A DNA stretch of 64,000 nt from Moraxellaceae bacterium AER2_44_116 (lineage in GTDB: Bacteria > Pseudomonadota > Gammaproteobacteria > Pseudomonadales > Moraxellaceae): positions 267,983 to 331,982 of the forward strand of contig VIAD01000003.1 of NCBI GenBank assembly GCA_006546595.1, written 5' to 3'. Under the pieces are notes generated by a model that saw only the letters and a list, made by a program, of their open reading frames with translations, was not told where the DNA came from and did no database searches. Below are positions 26,644-36,185 of this stretch, piece after piece. Each line of letters begins with the position of its first letter. The first letter of the stretch is position 1. The position numbers and the translations under genes were made by a program.

Positions 26644-27750
26644 ATGAAGATTTCATATGTTAATGGCATCTGCTTAAAAAACGATGCTATCTCTACAGCT
26701 ATTAGTAGGGAAATAGAAGCATTGCAAGAGTTGGAAGGAGTTAGCGTTCGCCTGTATGCCTATGCATGCGATTACTCTCATTTACCCTTTCAAAAAGTAA
26801 ATGATGTTTCTGATGTTGCATTTGACGAGTATTTTCAATGTAGTGATTTAGTTGTTTTTCATTTTGGTGTTTATAGTCCCTTATTTAACCTATTGGCAAT
26901 GACTCCACAACGAGCTAAACGTTTGGTTGTATTTCATAATATTACGCCAAAACAGTTTCTCCCAGCAGAAAGCCATGATTTAATTAATAAATCGGTTATG
27001 CAAATGTCGAATATTGTTTGGGCAGACCATGTCATCTGTGTCAGTGAAACTAATTTGCAAGTATTGCGTGACGCTAATATTAATACCCCAGCGAGTGTTT
27101 TGCCATTATCTGTCATATTGCCGATAGTCCCAAAAACCACTAAGCCAAGTTTTACGGATAATATTCTACGCATTGTGTTTTTGGGGCGTTTTGTGATGTC
27201 AAAAGGTCCTAATGAGTTACTAGACGCTTTAGAAGTGCTATTAAAACAGGGTGGGCAGCCTAAGATTCGTGTCGATATGGTTGGAAATTTTTTGTTCTCA
27301 GATCAGCAGTTACTTGAAAAGGTACGAGAGCAGGCAAACATCCTAAATCAAATATATAAAGATAATGTGCAAATTTTTATTCGTGGCAACATTACGGATA
27401 AAGAAAAGCAACAAGTCTTAGATGATGCTGATTTATTTGTTTTGCCAACATATCACGAAGGGTTTTGTGTCCCAGTGCTAGAGGCGTTGGCATCAGGTTG
27501 TCAGGTTGTGATTTATGATAATTCTAATACCCCAGCTATCTCTGGAGGTTTGGCAATACTTGTTCCAACGGGAGATATTTTACAGCTTGCTGATGCAATT
27601 TCGAATACACTAAAAAAGGTCTGTTCGCTTGATTGGGAAACGGTTGGTTATCGTGCAGCGTGTGAGGATTCCTATCAGTATGTACAGCAGTTCTCTCCTC
27701 AACAAATAAAACAGCAGTTTGTTGATTTTATTACAAATTTTACGTCTTGA
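26644..27750 (+). CDS. Glycosyltransferase family 4
   Basis: A 368-residue GT-B enzyme. The N-terminal domain starts KISYVNGICLKNDAISTAI; the donor domain has IVFLGRFVMSKGPNELLDAL and LPTYHEGFCVPVLEALASG with the E-x7-E pair. The ATG at 26644 is chosen for its GAAGAGA upstream, but a GTG at 26632 with AAGGA close by is also possible. It follows the GT2-GT4 fusion by 24 bases and precedes the exporter genes. Confidence 0.85.
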   Translation: MKISYVNGICLKNDAISTAISREIEALQELEGVSVRLYAYACDYSHLPFQKVNDVSDVAFDEYFQCSDLVVFHFGVYSPLFNLLAMTPQRAKRLVVFHNITPKQFLPAESHDLINKSVMQMSNIVWADHVICVSETNLQVLRDANINTPASVLPLSVILPIVPKTTKPSFTDNILRIVFLGRFVMSKGPNELLDALEVLLKQGGQPKIRVDMVGNFLFSDQQLLEKVREQANILNQIYKDNVQIFIRGNITDKEKQQVLDDADLFVLPTYHEGFCVPVLEALASGCQVVIYDNSNTPAISGGLAILVPTGDILQLADAISNTLKKVCSLDWETVGYRAACEDSYQYVQQFSPQQIKQQFVDFITNFTS

Positions 27751-27780
27751 TGTGTCGATATCTTAATGCGGAATACGGCT

Positions 27781-28593
27781 ATGTATAACACTAGCAATCA
27801 GATCAATATGACGAATGTTAGATTAGCATGGATGCTAGCAAAACGAGATCTTAAAAATCGCTATGCCAGTTCTTATGCAGGAGCTGCATGGAATGTTGGT
27901 GTGCCATTACTCTATGCGTTAACCAATATCATCGTATTTTCAATTTTAATGAAAGGTAGAATGGGAAGTAATTATAGTGATGTTCCTTTTGCCTTGTTTT
28001 ATCTATTACCTTTTTCTTTGTGGACTATATTTGCGGAGGTCACGAGTCGTAGTACATCAATCTTACGTGAATATAGTTATCTTATTAATAAAATAGCATT
28101 CCCTGTTTGGATATTACCATTAGTCCCTTTTGCATCGGCATTACTAGGTCAGGCGATTATTCTTATTTTTATTAGTGGGTTAATGTTCCTACAGGGTATT
28201 GTTCCAGCCAATACCGCTTCAATTTTTTTCTTAGTGTGGTTTATTGCGTTAATACTGACGATCGGAGCGGCTTATGCAGTATCAGCAATCAGTGTCTATA
28301 TTCCTGATATGGGGCAGTTAGTCCCTGTTGTCGTTAATATCTTATTTTGGTTAACACCGTTACTTTACCCCGCTACGATTGTTGAGAAGTCTGAGTGGGT
28401 TTGGGTTCGGAATATTGTGATGGATTATAATCCTTTTTATTATATTGTTGAGTCCGCTCGCCTTGCAGTTTTTGGTACAGGTTATTTTGAGTGGAGTTAT
28501 CTAGGGTTTGCTGCTTTAGCTGCTACATTATTTTTTGTGGTTGGAGTATGGATTTTTAGAAAGTTACAGCCTGGTTTTGCTGATATTGTTTAG
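27781..28593 (+). CDS. wzm: ABC transporter permease for polysaccharide export (Wzm)
   Basis: About 270 residues, six hydrophobic segments, ABC-2 permease family. The amphipathic entry RLAWMLAKRDLKNRYASSYAG and the closing NPFYYIVESARLAVFG are typical of Wzm/TagG. It forms a channel with Wzt to export undecaprenyl-linked O-polysaccharide. The ATG at 27781 has GGA nine bases upstream; an ATG at 27766 is an alternative. It lies 13 bases before wzt. Confidence 0.92.
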   Translation: MYNTSNQINMTNVRLAWMLAKRDLKNRYASSYAGAAWNVGVPLLYALTNIIVFSILMKGRMGSNYSDVPFALFYLLPFSLWTIFAEVTSRSTSILREYSYLINKIAFPVWILPLVPFASALLGQAIILIFISGLMFLQGIVPANTASIFFLVWFIALILTIGAAYAVSAISVYIPDMGQLVPVVVNILFWLTPLLYPATIVEKSEWVWVRNIVMDYNPFYYIVESARLAVFGTGYFEWSYLGFAALAATLFFVVGVWIFRKLQPGFADIV

Positions 28594-28606
28594 GGAGCGG
28601 TAAATT

Positions 28607-29983
28607 ATGACAGTAATAAATCGTAAAGATGTCATTATTCAGTTATCGAATGTCAGCAAAATCTATCGGACTTATTCTTCACCAAGATATCGTTTGATGG
28701 AGTTATTATCGGCTGAACGTAAATCATATCATGAAGAAAAAAAAGCGTTGGATGACGTTTCATTTACACTTCAAAAAGGTTCTAGGTTAGGGATTGTTGG
28801 AGAGAATGGGAGTGGAAAGAGTACCTTATTAAAAGTATTGTCTGGAGTGTTAACCCCATCCATTGGTACGGTTAATGTGCAGGGGCGTATTTCAGCTTTG
28901 TTAGAGTTAGGGGCTGGTTTTCATCCAGAACTGAGTGGCCGTGAAAATATTATGCAGTTTTGTATGTTACACGGCATGAAACATGAGGAAATTGAAGATG
29001 CATTACCTGAAATTATTCAATTTAGTGAATTACGTAATGCTATCGAACACCCTGTCAAAACTTATAGTAGTGGGATGGCTGTACGCCTAGGCTTTGCATG
29101 TGCTGTGTATGTGCAACCTGACATCTTAATTGTGGATGAAGCTCTGAGTGTTGGCGATGCATATTTTCAAAATAAATGCTTACACAAGATACGTTCTATG
29201 CTTGATGATGGTGTGACTTTCATTTATGTCACTCATGCTGCCGATGCGATTCGTTCTTTGTGCGATCAAGGATTATGGATGGAGAATGGACAAATACGAA
29301 TGCAAGGCACATCAGCAGCTGTAGGTGCGGCATATCAGCAACAAATTTTTAAGCGATTAGTTAAAGCGGGCTTTTCAGAAAAAATTAATGTCACAGAGCT
29401 GAGTACGACAGACAGTGCCAATACTTTACAGTTGCCTGAAAAAACCAGTTTAATAGATATTGCAAGAGCTCAAGCTTTTGCAGATCGCGTAGAGCCGTTG
29501 AGAACTGGTAGTGGTGAAGCTGTTATCACCGATATCGTGTTATATGATAGTGAAGGTAATGCAACAGACTCTGTGGGTTTTAGAGAACCAAGTGTATTGC
29601 GCGTATTTTTTACCATAAAAAATGCTGTGAGTGTTGATACGTCTTTGAATGTTGGTTTGACTGATTATTCAGGCAGACAGATATGTCATTTTAGTTCTTT
29701 AGTTCGTGGTATTGATCTTGCAACGTTAAACGTTGGAGAACCTTATGTTATGGATTTCTCTTATACGTCATCTTTATGTCCAAATGAATATGGCATTATT
29801 GCTGGAATTAGCACAATGACAAAGCATCCTGCTCGGCATGGACAAATGCTTGTTGAGTCTGTATTAGATTATTGTGTTGGTGGTGGTCGATTTAATGTGC
29901 GATTCCCTGATGAGATCTGTAATGAAGATTTATGGGGCGTCGTCGCCTTGGATTATAGTTCGACTCTTTGGGTGGCTAACTAA
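28607..29983 (+). CDS. wzt: ABC transporter ATPase with C-terminal extension (Wzt)
   Basis: A 458-residue protein. Residues 1 to about 245 are the ATPase: Walker A GENGSGKSTLL, signature YSSGMAVRLGFA and Walker B ILIVDEALSVGD. Residues about 290-458 are beta-rich (AVITDIVLYDSEGNATDSV; SLNVGLTDYSGRQICHF) and match the Wzt C-terminal carbohydrate-binding domain. In known systems this domain recognises the capped, often methylated, non-reducing end of the chain before export. A methyltransferase with a possible ruler coil lies upstream, which fits that logic. Confidence 0.93.
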   Translation: MTVINRKDVIIQLSNVSKIYRTYSSPRYRLMELLSAERKSYHEEKKALDDVSFTLQKGSRLGIVGENGSGKSTLLKVLSGVLTPSIGTVNVQGRISALLELGAGFHPELSGRENIMQFCMLHGMKHEEIEDALPEIIQFSELRNAIEHPVKTYSSGMAVRLGFACAVYVQPDILIVDEALSVGDAYFQNKCLHKIRSMLDDGVTFIYVTHAADAIRSLCDQGLWMENGQIRMQGTSAAVGAAYQQQIFKRLVKAGFSEKINVTELSTTDSANTLQLPEKTSLIDIARAQAFADRVEPLRTGSGEAVITDIVLYDSEGNATDSVGFREPSVLRVFFTIKNAVSVDTSLNVGLTDYSGRQICHFSSLVRGIDLATLNVGEPYVMDFSYTSSLCPNEYGIIAGISTMTKHPARHGQMLVESVLDYCVGGGRFNVRFPDEICNEDLWGVVALDYSSTLWVAN

Positions 29984-30044
29984 TGTTAAAAATAGGAAAG
30001 TGCGGATATCCTATTACTATTTGTAGTTTGCTAGCACGGTCATT

Positions 30045-31025
30045 ATGATGATTGGGTTTGATGATCGTTGGATTGGTAATCATGGTATTGGTCGTTTTGC
30101 TAATGAGTTGGCAAAGAGGCTACCGATTGTTCCATTATTGTTAAGGGGCAAGCCAACAGATCCTTGGGACTGTTTGCATTTAAGTTATAGCCTTTATAAT
30201 CAAACGCATCGGCATTTTTTCTCTCCAGGATATAATCCGCCATTGGGTAAGCCCTGCTCCTTCTCTTTTACGATCCACGATTTAATTCATTTGGATGTGG
30301 CAGAGGAAAGTTCTGTTCTTAAACGTGCTTATTATCATGCCATAGTGCGACCTGCATTATTTAACGCAGATGTAGTGTTTACGGTATCCAACTATTCAAA
30401 AGAACGATTGTTAGAATGGTCTGGCATTGCTGAGAGTCGTATTGTTGTGGTTGGTAATGGAGTGAGTACTGGTTTTGGTGCCGATGGTGAGCGCATCATT
30501 AACCATACGCCCTATTTACTTTATGTTGGCAATCAAAAGCCGCATAAAAATGTTGAGCGTTTGGTTAGGGCATTCGCAGTAAGCCAGTTATCAAGGACAA
30601 TGGAATTGTGGTTAACGGGTAATTTTAGTAATAGCGTCATGGCGACTATCTGCGAATTAGGTATGAGTAGCAAAGTTAAAGCATTAGGCTTTGTACCAGA
30701 GAGTGTTTTGCCCGCTTATTACCGTGGGGCTATTGCTGTTGTTATGCCATCACTAAACGAGGGTTTTGGTTTGCCGTTGATTGAAGCAATGGCATGTGCG
30801 ACTCCTGTGTTATCTAGTAGAGCAACGTGTTTACCTGAAATAGCAGGGGATGCTGCTTTGTATTTTGATCCCGTTAATATTGAAGAGATGGTGTCTTGTC
30901 TTGATGAAGTTCAAGATGACACCACGAGAACGCGTTTACAATTGGCAGGGTTGGAGCGAGTCAAATTGTTCTCTTGGGATATTGCCGCAGAAAAAGTAAA
31001 TACCGCCATTCAAACAGTAGGGTAA
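30045..31025 (+). CDS. Glycosyltransferase family 4 (WbdB/MtfB-like)
   Basis: A 326-residue GT-B enzyme. It begins MIGFDDRWIGNHGIGRFANE, a pattern seen in mannosyltransferases of O-antigen loci. The donor domain shows LLYVGNQKPHKNVERLVRAF and SLNEGFGLPLIEAMACATP with the E-x7-E pair. It lies between wzt and a WbaZ-like transferase, near manC, so GDP-mannose is a likely donor. No strong ribosome site precedes the ATG at 30045 or 30048. Confidence 0.83.
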   Translation: MMIGFDDRWIGNHGIGRFANELAKRLPIVPLLLRGKPTDPWDCLHLSYSLYNQTHRHFFSPGYNPPLGKPCSFSFTIHDLIHLDVAEESSVLKRAYYHAIVRPALFNADVVFTVSNYSKERLLEWSGIAESRIVVVGNGVSTGFGADGERIINHTPYLLYVGNQKPHKNVERLVRAFAVSQLSRTMELWLTGNFSNSVMATICELGMSSKVKALGFVPESVLPAYYRGAIAVVMPSLNEGFGLPLIEAMACATPVLSSRATCLPEIAGDAALYFDPVNIEEMVSCLDEVQDDTTRTRLQLAGLERVKLFSWDIAAEKVNTAIQTVG

Positions 31026-31034
31026 GCATCAAAA

Positions 31035-32177
31035 ATGAAGACGGCCTTCGTTGTGGATTGGTTGGTCACGTATGCTGGAGCTGAGCGTGTACTTGAACAA
31101 ATGCTGTTAGAGTATCCAGATGCTGACTTATTTGCGCTAGTAGATTTTTTGGAGAGTGATAGTCGGCATTTTTTAAATGGACATCAAGCACAAACATCTT
31201 TCATTCAAAATATGCCTAAAGCCAAACAGTGGTATCGGCATTATTTACCTTTTATGCCCTTGGCAATTGAACAAATAGATGTCTCTGCTTACGATGTAAT
31301 TATCTCAAGTTCACATGCGGTAGCAAAAGGCGTTATTACGGGGCCTGATCAACTGCATGTGAGTTATGTACACACGCCTATTCGTTATGCGTGGGATCTA
31401 CAACACCAATATCTAAAAGAGTCAGGATTAACCAAAGGCTTCAAGTCGATTCTTGCTCGTATTATTTTGCATTATATTAGATTATGGGATTATAGGACCG
31501 CGGCAGGCGTAGATATATTTATTGCTAACTCTCAATATATTGCACGACGAATAAAGAAAGTGTATCGGCGTGATGCCCAAGTTATTTATCCTCCTGTTGA
31601 TCTAGAAGGCTTTCAGTGTTGTCCAAATAAAGAAAATTATTATTTAATAGCTTCTCGAATGGTTCCTTATAAAAAAATTCCTCTGATTATTAAAGCATTT
31701 GCAGGTATGCCTGATAAGCGGCTTGTTGTTATTGGTGACGGCCCTGAAATGGCGAAGTGTAAAGAGATGTCAGCCTCTAATATTGAGATTTTGGGTTATC
31801 AATCATTTTCAGTATTGCGTGATTATATGCAGCGAGCCAAGGCGTTTGTATTTGCGGCCGAGGAGGATTTTGGCATAACACTTGTGGAGGCTCAAGCATG
31901 CGGTACGCCAGTCATAACCTTTGGTAAAGGTGGTGGGCTTGAGACGGTAGTTCCTAGAGGTCAAGCACACCCAACGGGTATATTTTTTTATGAACAAACG
32001 GTTGCTGCATTGCAAGCATCGGTGGCTGAATTTGAGCAATATCAAGATGAGTTTTTACCTGAGTCTTGTCGTAAAAATGCAGAGCGTTTTTCTGTCGAAC
32101 GATTTAGAACTGAGCTTTCGGATTGTGTGGGGTTGGCATGGCAACAACACATACAATATCTCCATCAGATAGACTGA
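31035..32177 (+). CDS. Glycosyltransferase family 4 (WbaZ/WbdC-like, probable mannosyltransferase)
   Basis: A 380-residue GT-B enzyme. The N-terminal part has VVDWLVTYAGAERVLEQML and SYVHTPIRYAWDLQHQYL, a pattern of the WbaZ/WbdC mannosyltransferases. The donor domain has YLIASRMVPYKKIPLIIKAF and AEEDFGITLVEAQACGTPV. It starts nine bases after the previous gene and 26 bases before manC, which would supply GDP-mannose. Substrate assignment is by similarity and context only. Confidence 0.83.
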   Translation: MKTAFVVDWLVTYAGAERVLEQMLLEYPDADLFALVDFLESDSRHFLNGHQAQTSFIQNMPKAKQWYRHYLPFMPLAIEQIDVSAYDVIISSSHAVAKGVITGPDQLHVSYVHTPIRYAWDLQHQYLKESGLTKGFKSILARIILHYIRLWDYRTAAGVDIFIANSQYIARRIKKVYRRDAQVIYPPVDLEGFQCCPNKENYYLIASRMVPYKKIPLIIKAFAGMPDKRLVVIGDGPEMAKCKEMSASNIEILGYQSFSVLRDYMQRAKAFVFAAEEDFGITLVEAQACGTPVITFGKGGGLETVVPRGQAHPTGIFFYEQTVAALQASVAEFEQYQDEFLPESCRKNAERFSVERFRTELSDCVGLAWQQHIQYLHQID

Positions 32178-32203
32178 TCTAATGTTAATTTAAGAGTGAT
32201 GAT

Positions 32204-33613
32204 ATGATTCCAGTTATTTTGTCGGGTGGTTCAGGGACTCGGTTATGGCCGTTGTCTCGTCAACAGTGTCCTAAACAGTTTTTGCCGTTGGTAGATCCCC
32301 AGTTCACCTTGTTTCAATCAACATTGAAACGTCTTGAGGGTTTGAATGCGGAGTCTCCGATAATCGTTTGTAATGTAGAGCATCGATTTATGGTGGCGGA
32401 GCAGTTGCGTGATATTGAAGTAGCGCATCAAGGCATTTTGTTAGAGCCATGCGGTCGCAATACGGCTGCTGCGGTTGCTTTAGCCGCATTAAGAGCAACG
32501 GCTACAGGTTGCGACCCTATATTATTGATATTGCCTGCCGATCATGTGATTACTCATGCTGACGCATTTTTAGCGGCAACTAAGTCCGCGTTGTTGGCGG
32601 CCGAAGCGGGTTATTTAGTGACATTTGGGATCGTACCAAAAGCACCTGAAACGGGTTACGGCTATATTCGTTGTGGTGTAGAAATTGAGCAGACGGAGGC
32701 ATTGGCCGTCACAGCATTTGTGGAAAAACCAGATACAACAACAGCTCAGTCTTATCTAGATAGTGGTGAGTATCTGTGGAATTCAGGAATGTTTGTATTT
32801 CGTGCAAGTGTCTTTTTACAAGAGTTAGAGCATTTTCGGCCAGATATTTTGTCCGCTTGTAAAGTTGCACTTGCAGCAAGTACTGAAGATGCAGATTTTG
32901 TTCGCTTAGATAAAAATAGTTTTACCATGTGTCCAGAAGATTCTGTAGATTATGCTGTCATGGAAAAAACAGATAAGGCTGTGGTTATTGCTTTGGATGC
33001 GGGGTGGAATGATGTAGGTGCATGGTCTGCCGTTTGGGAAGTTTCTGAAAAAGATGTAGAGGGTAATGCGCTGCACGGTAATGTAGTCTCCGTTAACTCA
33101 AACAATAATTTTGTTCATTGTGAGCAACATTTGGTTGCACTAATAGGCGTGACAGACCTCATTGTTGTAACAACAAAAGATGCAACACTGGTTGCGGATC
33201 GTAATCAGGTTCAGTCAGTTAAAACGGTGGTTGAAAAGTTACGGGCAATGGGGTGCAGTGAGGCAATCATCCATAGAGAGGTTAGCCGCCCTTGGGGTAA
33301 ATACGACTCAATAGATCGTGGTGGCCGTTTCCAAGTCAAGCGTATCACTGTTAATCCTGGGCAGCGTTTATCTTTACAAATGCATCATCACCGTGCAGAA
33401 CATTGGATTGTGGTGAGAGGTACAGCAGAGGTTGTGTGTGGCGAGAAAAGAATTTTGTTAACAGAGAATCAATCTACATATATCCCACTTGGCGAGCGGC
33501 ATCAATTAATCAACCCAGGAAAGGTACTGCTTGAAATTATTGAGGTGCAGTCTGGCAGCTATTTAGGTGAGGATGATATTGTGCGATATGAAGACACATA
33601 TGGTCGGTTATAA
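32204..33613 (+). CDS. manC: Mannose-1-phosphate guanylyltransferase/mannose-6-phosphate isomerase (ManC)
   Basis: A 469-residue bifunctional enzyme. The N-terminal nucleotidyltransferase has VILSGGSGTRLWPLSRQQ with the lysine of PKQFLPL, and it makes GDP-mannose. The C-terminal cupin has RPWGKYDSIDRGGRFQVK and QMHHHRAEHWIVVRG with the metal-binding histidines of type II phosphomannose isomerases. It feeds the mannosyltransferases upstream. No phosphomannomutase is seen in the window, so one must lie elsewhere. Confidence 0.95.
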   Translation: MIPVILSGGSGTRLWPLSRQQCPKQFLPLVDPQFTLFQSTLKRLEGLNAESPIIVCNVEHRFMVAEQLRDIEVAHQGILLEPCGRNTAAAVALAALRATATGCDPILLILPADHVITHADAFLAATKSALLAAEAGYLVTFGIVPKAPETGYGYIRCGVEIEQTEALAVTAFVEKPDTTTAQSYLDSGEYLWNSGMFVFRASVFLQELEHFRPDILSACKVALAASTEDADFVRLDKNSFTMCPEDSVDYAVMEKTDKAVVIALDAGWNDVGAWSAVWEVSEKDVEGNALHGNVVSVNSNNNFVHCEQHLVALIGVTDLIVVTTKDATLVADRNQVQSVKTVVEKLRAMGCSEAIIHREVSRPWGKYDSIDRGGRFQVKRITVNPGQRLSLQMHHHRAEHWIVVRGTAEVVCGEKRILLTENQSTYIPLGERHQLINPGKVLLEIIEVQSGSYLGEDDIVRYEDTYGRL

Positions 33614-33657
33614 AACGTCCATAGTTTATACCCTCATCATTCATTGGCTAAGCGTGC

Positions 33658-35049
33658 ATGCGATATAAAACCCTCCCTCTATTATTAGCGGATTTGCTAG
33701 CTTTACTGCTCGCATTTTTTGTAGGGCAACTACTGCGGTTAATGGAGTTCAACTATTCATTGGATGTGTGGTGGGTTGCTGAGGGGCAGTTCCGAATTTT
33801 TGGGCTGTTCCTTATTTTTGTGGGTTTTCTTCTTGGTTTTGGCTTTTTTCATCAGCATTATAGTCAACGAAAACCTTTTTGGGATGAGTTGAGAGAGATT
33901 CTAAGCACACTGCTGATTATTTTAGTGGTGGATGCCGCTTTTTTCTTTTTTAACAAAATCTATTTTTCACGTTTATCTTTTGCTGTGCAATGGCTTTTGC
34001 TTCTGCCCTTGTTGCCAACACTGCGTACCGTCTTGAAAGTACACAGCTTAAAGCGTGGTACGTGGCAGATACCGATCCGTATGATAGGTAGCGGTATCAA
34101 TGCTCATGAAGCGTGGCTTGCTCTGAAAAGTGAGAGTCTAATGGGTTATCAGTTAGTAGAGGTTGTTCTTACTAATGATAAGCAGCCCGATTGGGTGAAA
34201 GTCCCTATATTAGCGTGGGATGATGGGTTAAAGCCGACACCAGAGATGCAGGTTGTTGTTGCACTAGAGGCTGAACAACAAAGTGAGCTCAATGAGTCCG
34301 TTCGACGGCTCTATAATTTTTGTCCTAACATGATTATCGTCCCTCCAACACGCGGTTTGCCATTGTGGGGTATGGAGTCGTTACATTCATTTTCTCATGA
34401 AGTGTTGTTATTAAGAGCACGAAATAACTTATTGCGTCCATCATCACGGCTGATTAAAAGGCTGTTCGATATTGTCACTTCCAGTGTGTTACTCATTTTG
34501 TTATTTCCTGTATTTGCTGTTTTATTTTATAAAGTACATCAGACCGATGGTGACGCATTTTATGGACATAAGCGTGTTGGTGTGACAGGTGTGCCATTTC
34601 CCTGTTATAAATTCAGAACAATGGTAAAAAATTCAGCCGAGGTCTTAGCGCAATTATTACGTGATGACCCCGTTGCTTTAGAGCAATGGGAGCGCGAGTT
34701 TAAGTTAAAAGATGACCCTCGTATTACTCCGATTGGTCATTTTTTGAGGCGTACCAGTTTAGATGAGTTACCTCAGTTGTGGAATGTGTTGCGCGGTGAT
34801 ATGAGTCTTGTTGGTCCTAGGCCAGTTGTTGAAGCAGAATTAGAAAAATATGGTGATGATGTGGATTATTACCTTCACGTTAAGCCTGGCATGACGGGGT
34901 TATGGCAAGTGAGTGGTCGTAATGATGTTGACTATGAAACCCGTGTCGCTTTAGATGCGTGGTATGTGCGTAATTGGTCATTATGGAATGATCTCGTAAT
35001 TTTAATCAAAACAGTGCGAGTGGTATTGCAAAAAGAGGGTGCATATTAG
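33658..35049 (+). CDS. wbaP: Undecaprenyl-phosphate sugar phosphotransferase (WbaP-type)
   Basis: A 463-residue membrane enzyme that moves a sugar phosphate onto undecaprenyl phosphate and so starts glycan synthesis. Four N-terminal membrane segments (to about residue 135) and a central CoA-binding-like domain precede the catalytic C-terminus: KRLFDIVTSSVLLILLFPV, KFRTMVKNS, DDPRITPIGHFLRRTSLDEL, SLVGPRPV and KPGMTGLWQVSGRND. The layout is that of WbaP, which uses UDP-galactose, rather than the short PglC form. The exact sugar is inference. Confidence 0.9.
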   Translation: MRYKTLPLLLADLLALLLAFFVGQLLRLMEFNYSLDVWWVAEGQFRIFGLFLIFVGFLLGFGFFHQHYSQRKPFWDELREILSTLLIILVVDAAFFFFNKIYFSRLSFAVQWLLLLPLLPTLRTVLKVHSLKRGTWQIPIRMIGSGINAHEAWLALKSESLMGYQLVEVVLTNDKQPDWVKVPILAWDDGLKPTPEMQVVVALEAEQQSELNESVRRLYNFCPNMIIVPPTRGLPLWGMESLHSFSHEVLLLRARNNLLRPSSRLIKRLFDIVTSSVLLILLFPVFAVLFYKVHQTDGDAFYGHKRVGVTGVPFPCYKFRTMVKNSAEVLAQLLRDDPVALEQWEREFKLKDDPRITPIGHFLRRTSLDELPQLWNVLRGDMSLVGPRPVVEAELEKYGDDVDYYLHVKPGMTGLWQVSGRNDVDYETRVALDAWYVRNWSLWNDLVILIKTVRVVLQKEGAY

Positions 35050-35124
35050 GACGATTTTGCCATAACATGTGCTTCTAAAGAATATCAATAAATAGCAGTT
35101 TAACGATAATAATAGGACGGTGAT

Positions 35125-36183
35125 ATGGCAATTCTGGTTACAGGTGCAGCGGGTTTTATTGGGGGAAATTTTGCTCTTGATTGGTTAGCTCAATCAGATG
35201 AAACTGTGATTAACCTAGATAAACTAACCTATGCAGGCAATTTAGATACCCTGAAATCTTTACAAAATGATGCACGCCATGTGTTTATCAAAGGGGATAT
35301 TGGCGACTCTATCTTAGTGGCTAAGTTACTGGAGGAGTATCGCCCGCGTGCTGTGGTTAATTTTGCCGCCGAAAGTCATGTTGACCGCTCTATTGTGGGG
35401 CCAAGCGACTTTATCCAAACCAATATTGTTGGTACATTTAATCTTCTTGAGTCAGTACGTGGTTATTGGATAAGTTTATCTGATGAAGATAAAGCAGACT
35501 TTCGCTTTTTACATGTCTCGACTGATGAGGTTTATGGCACGTTAGCAGCAGGCGATCAACCGTTTTCTGAAACCAATACCTATCAACCCAATAGCCCTTA
35601 CTCCGCGTCAAAAGCAGCTTCCGATCATTTGGTGCGCGCTTGGCATCACACCTATGGGCTACCTGTACTAACAACCAATTGCAGTAATAACTACGGGCCT
35701 TATCACTTTCCTGAAAAGTTAATTCCATTAGTGATTTTGAATGCCATTGCAGGTAAACCTTTGCCGATTTATGGTGATGGTCAGCAAATTCGTGATTGGC
35801 TCTATGTGAAAGATCATTGTAGCGCTATTCGTCGTGTTTTAGCGGTTGGAGTTGTTGGCGAAACCTATAATGTTGGTGGCTGGAATGAAAAAACGAATCT
35901 TGAAGTCGTACAAACAATTTGTCAGTTATTGGATGAGCTTCGACCTAAGCAAAAGGGACGTTATGCTGAACAAATTACGTTTGTGCAAGATCGACTAGGC
36001 CATGACCGTCGTTATGCCATTGATGCGCGTAAGTTAGAGCGTGAATTAGGTTGGAAGCCCACTGAAACATTTGAGTCGGGTATTCGTAAAACGGTTGAGT
36101 GGTATTTGAGTCATTCTGAATGGATTAGTAACGTGACCAGTGGTGCATATCGTTCTTGGCTTAGTCAACAATATGGAGAGTAG
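35125..36183 (+). CDS. rmlB: dTDP-glucose 4,6-dehydratase (RmlB)
   Basis: Second step of dTDP-rhamnose synthesis. A 352-residue SDR enzyme with NAD-binding ILVTGAAGFIGGNFALDWL, NFAAESHVDRSI, catalytic VSTDEVYGTL (Thr-Asp-Glu) and YSASKAASDHLVRA (Tyr and Lys). NCSNNYGPYHFPEKLIPLVI is also diagnostic. It opens the rmlB-rmlD-rmlA-rmlC block with two bases before rmlD. Confidence 0.97.
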   Translation: MAILVTGAAGFIGGNFALDWLAQSDETVINLDKLTYAGNLDTLKSLQNDARHVFIKGDIGDSILVAKLLEEYRPRAVVNFAAESHVDRSIVGPSDFIQTNIVGTFNLLESVRGYWISLSDEDKADFRFLHVSTDEVYGTLAAGDQPFSETNTYQPNSPYSASKAASDHLVRAWHHTYGLPVLTTNCSNNYGPYHFPEKLIPLVILNAIAGKPLPIYGDGQQIRDWLYVKDHCSAIRRVLAVGVVGETYNVGGWNEKTNLEVVQTICQLLDELRPKQKGRYAEQITFVQDRLGHDRRYAIDARKLERELGWKPTETFESGIRKTVEWYLSHSEWISNVTSGAYRSWLSQQYGE

Positions 36184-36185
36184 CG

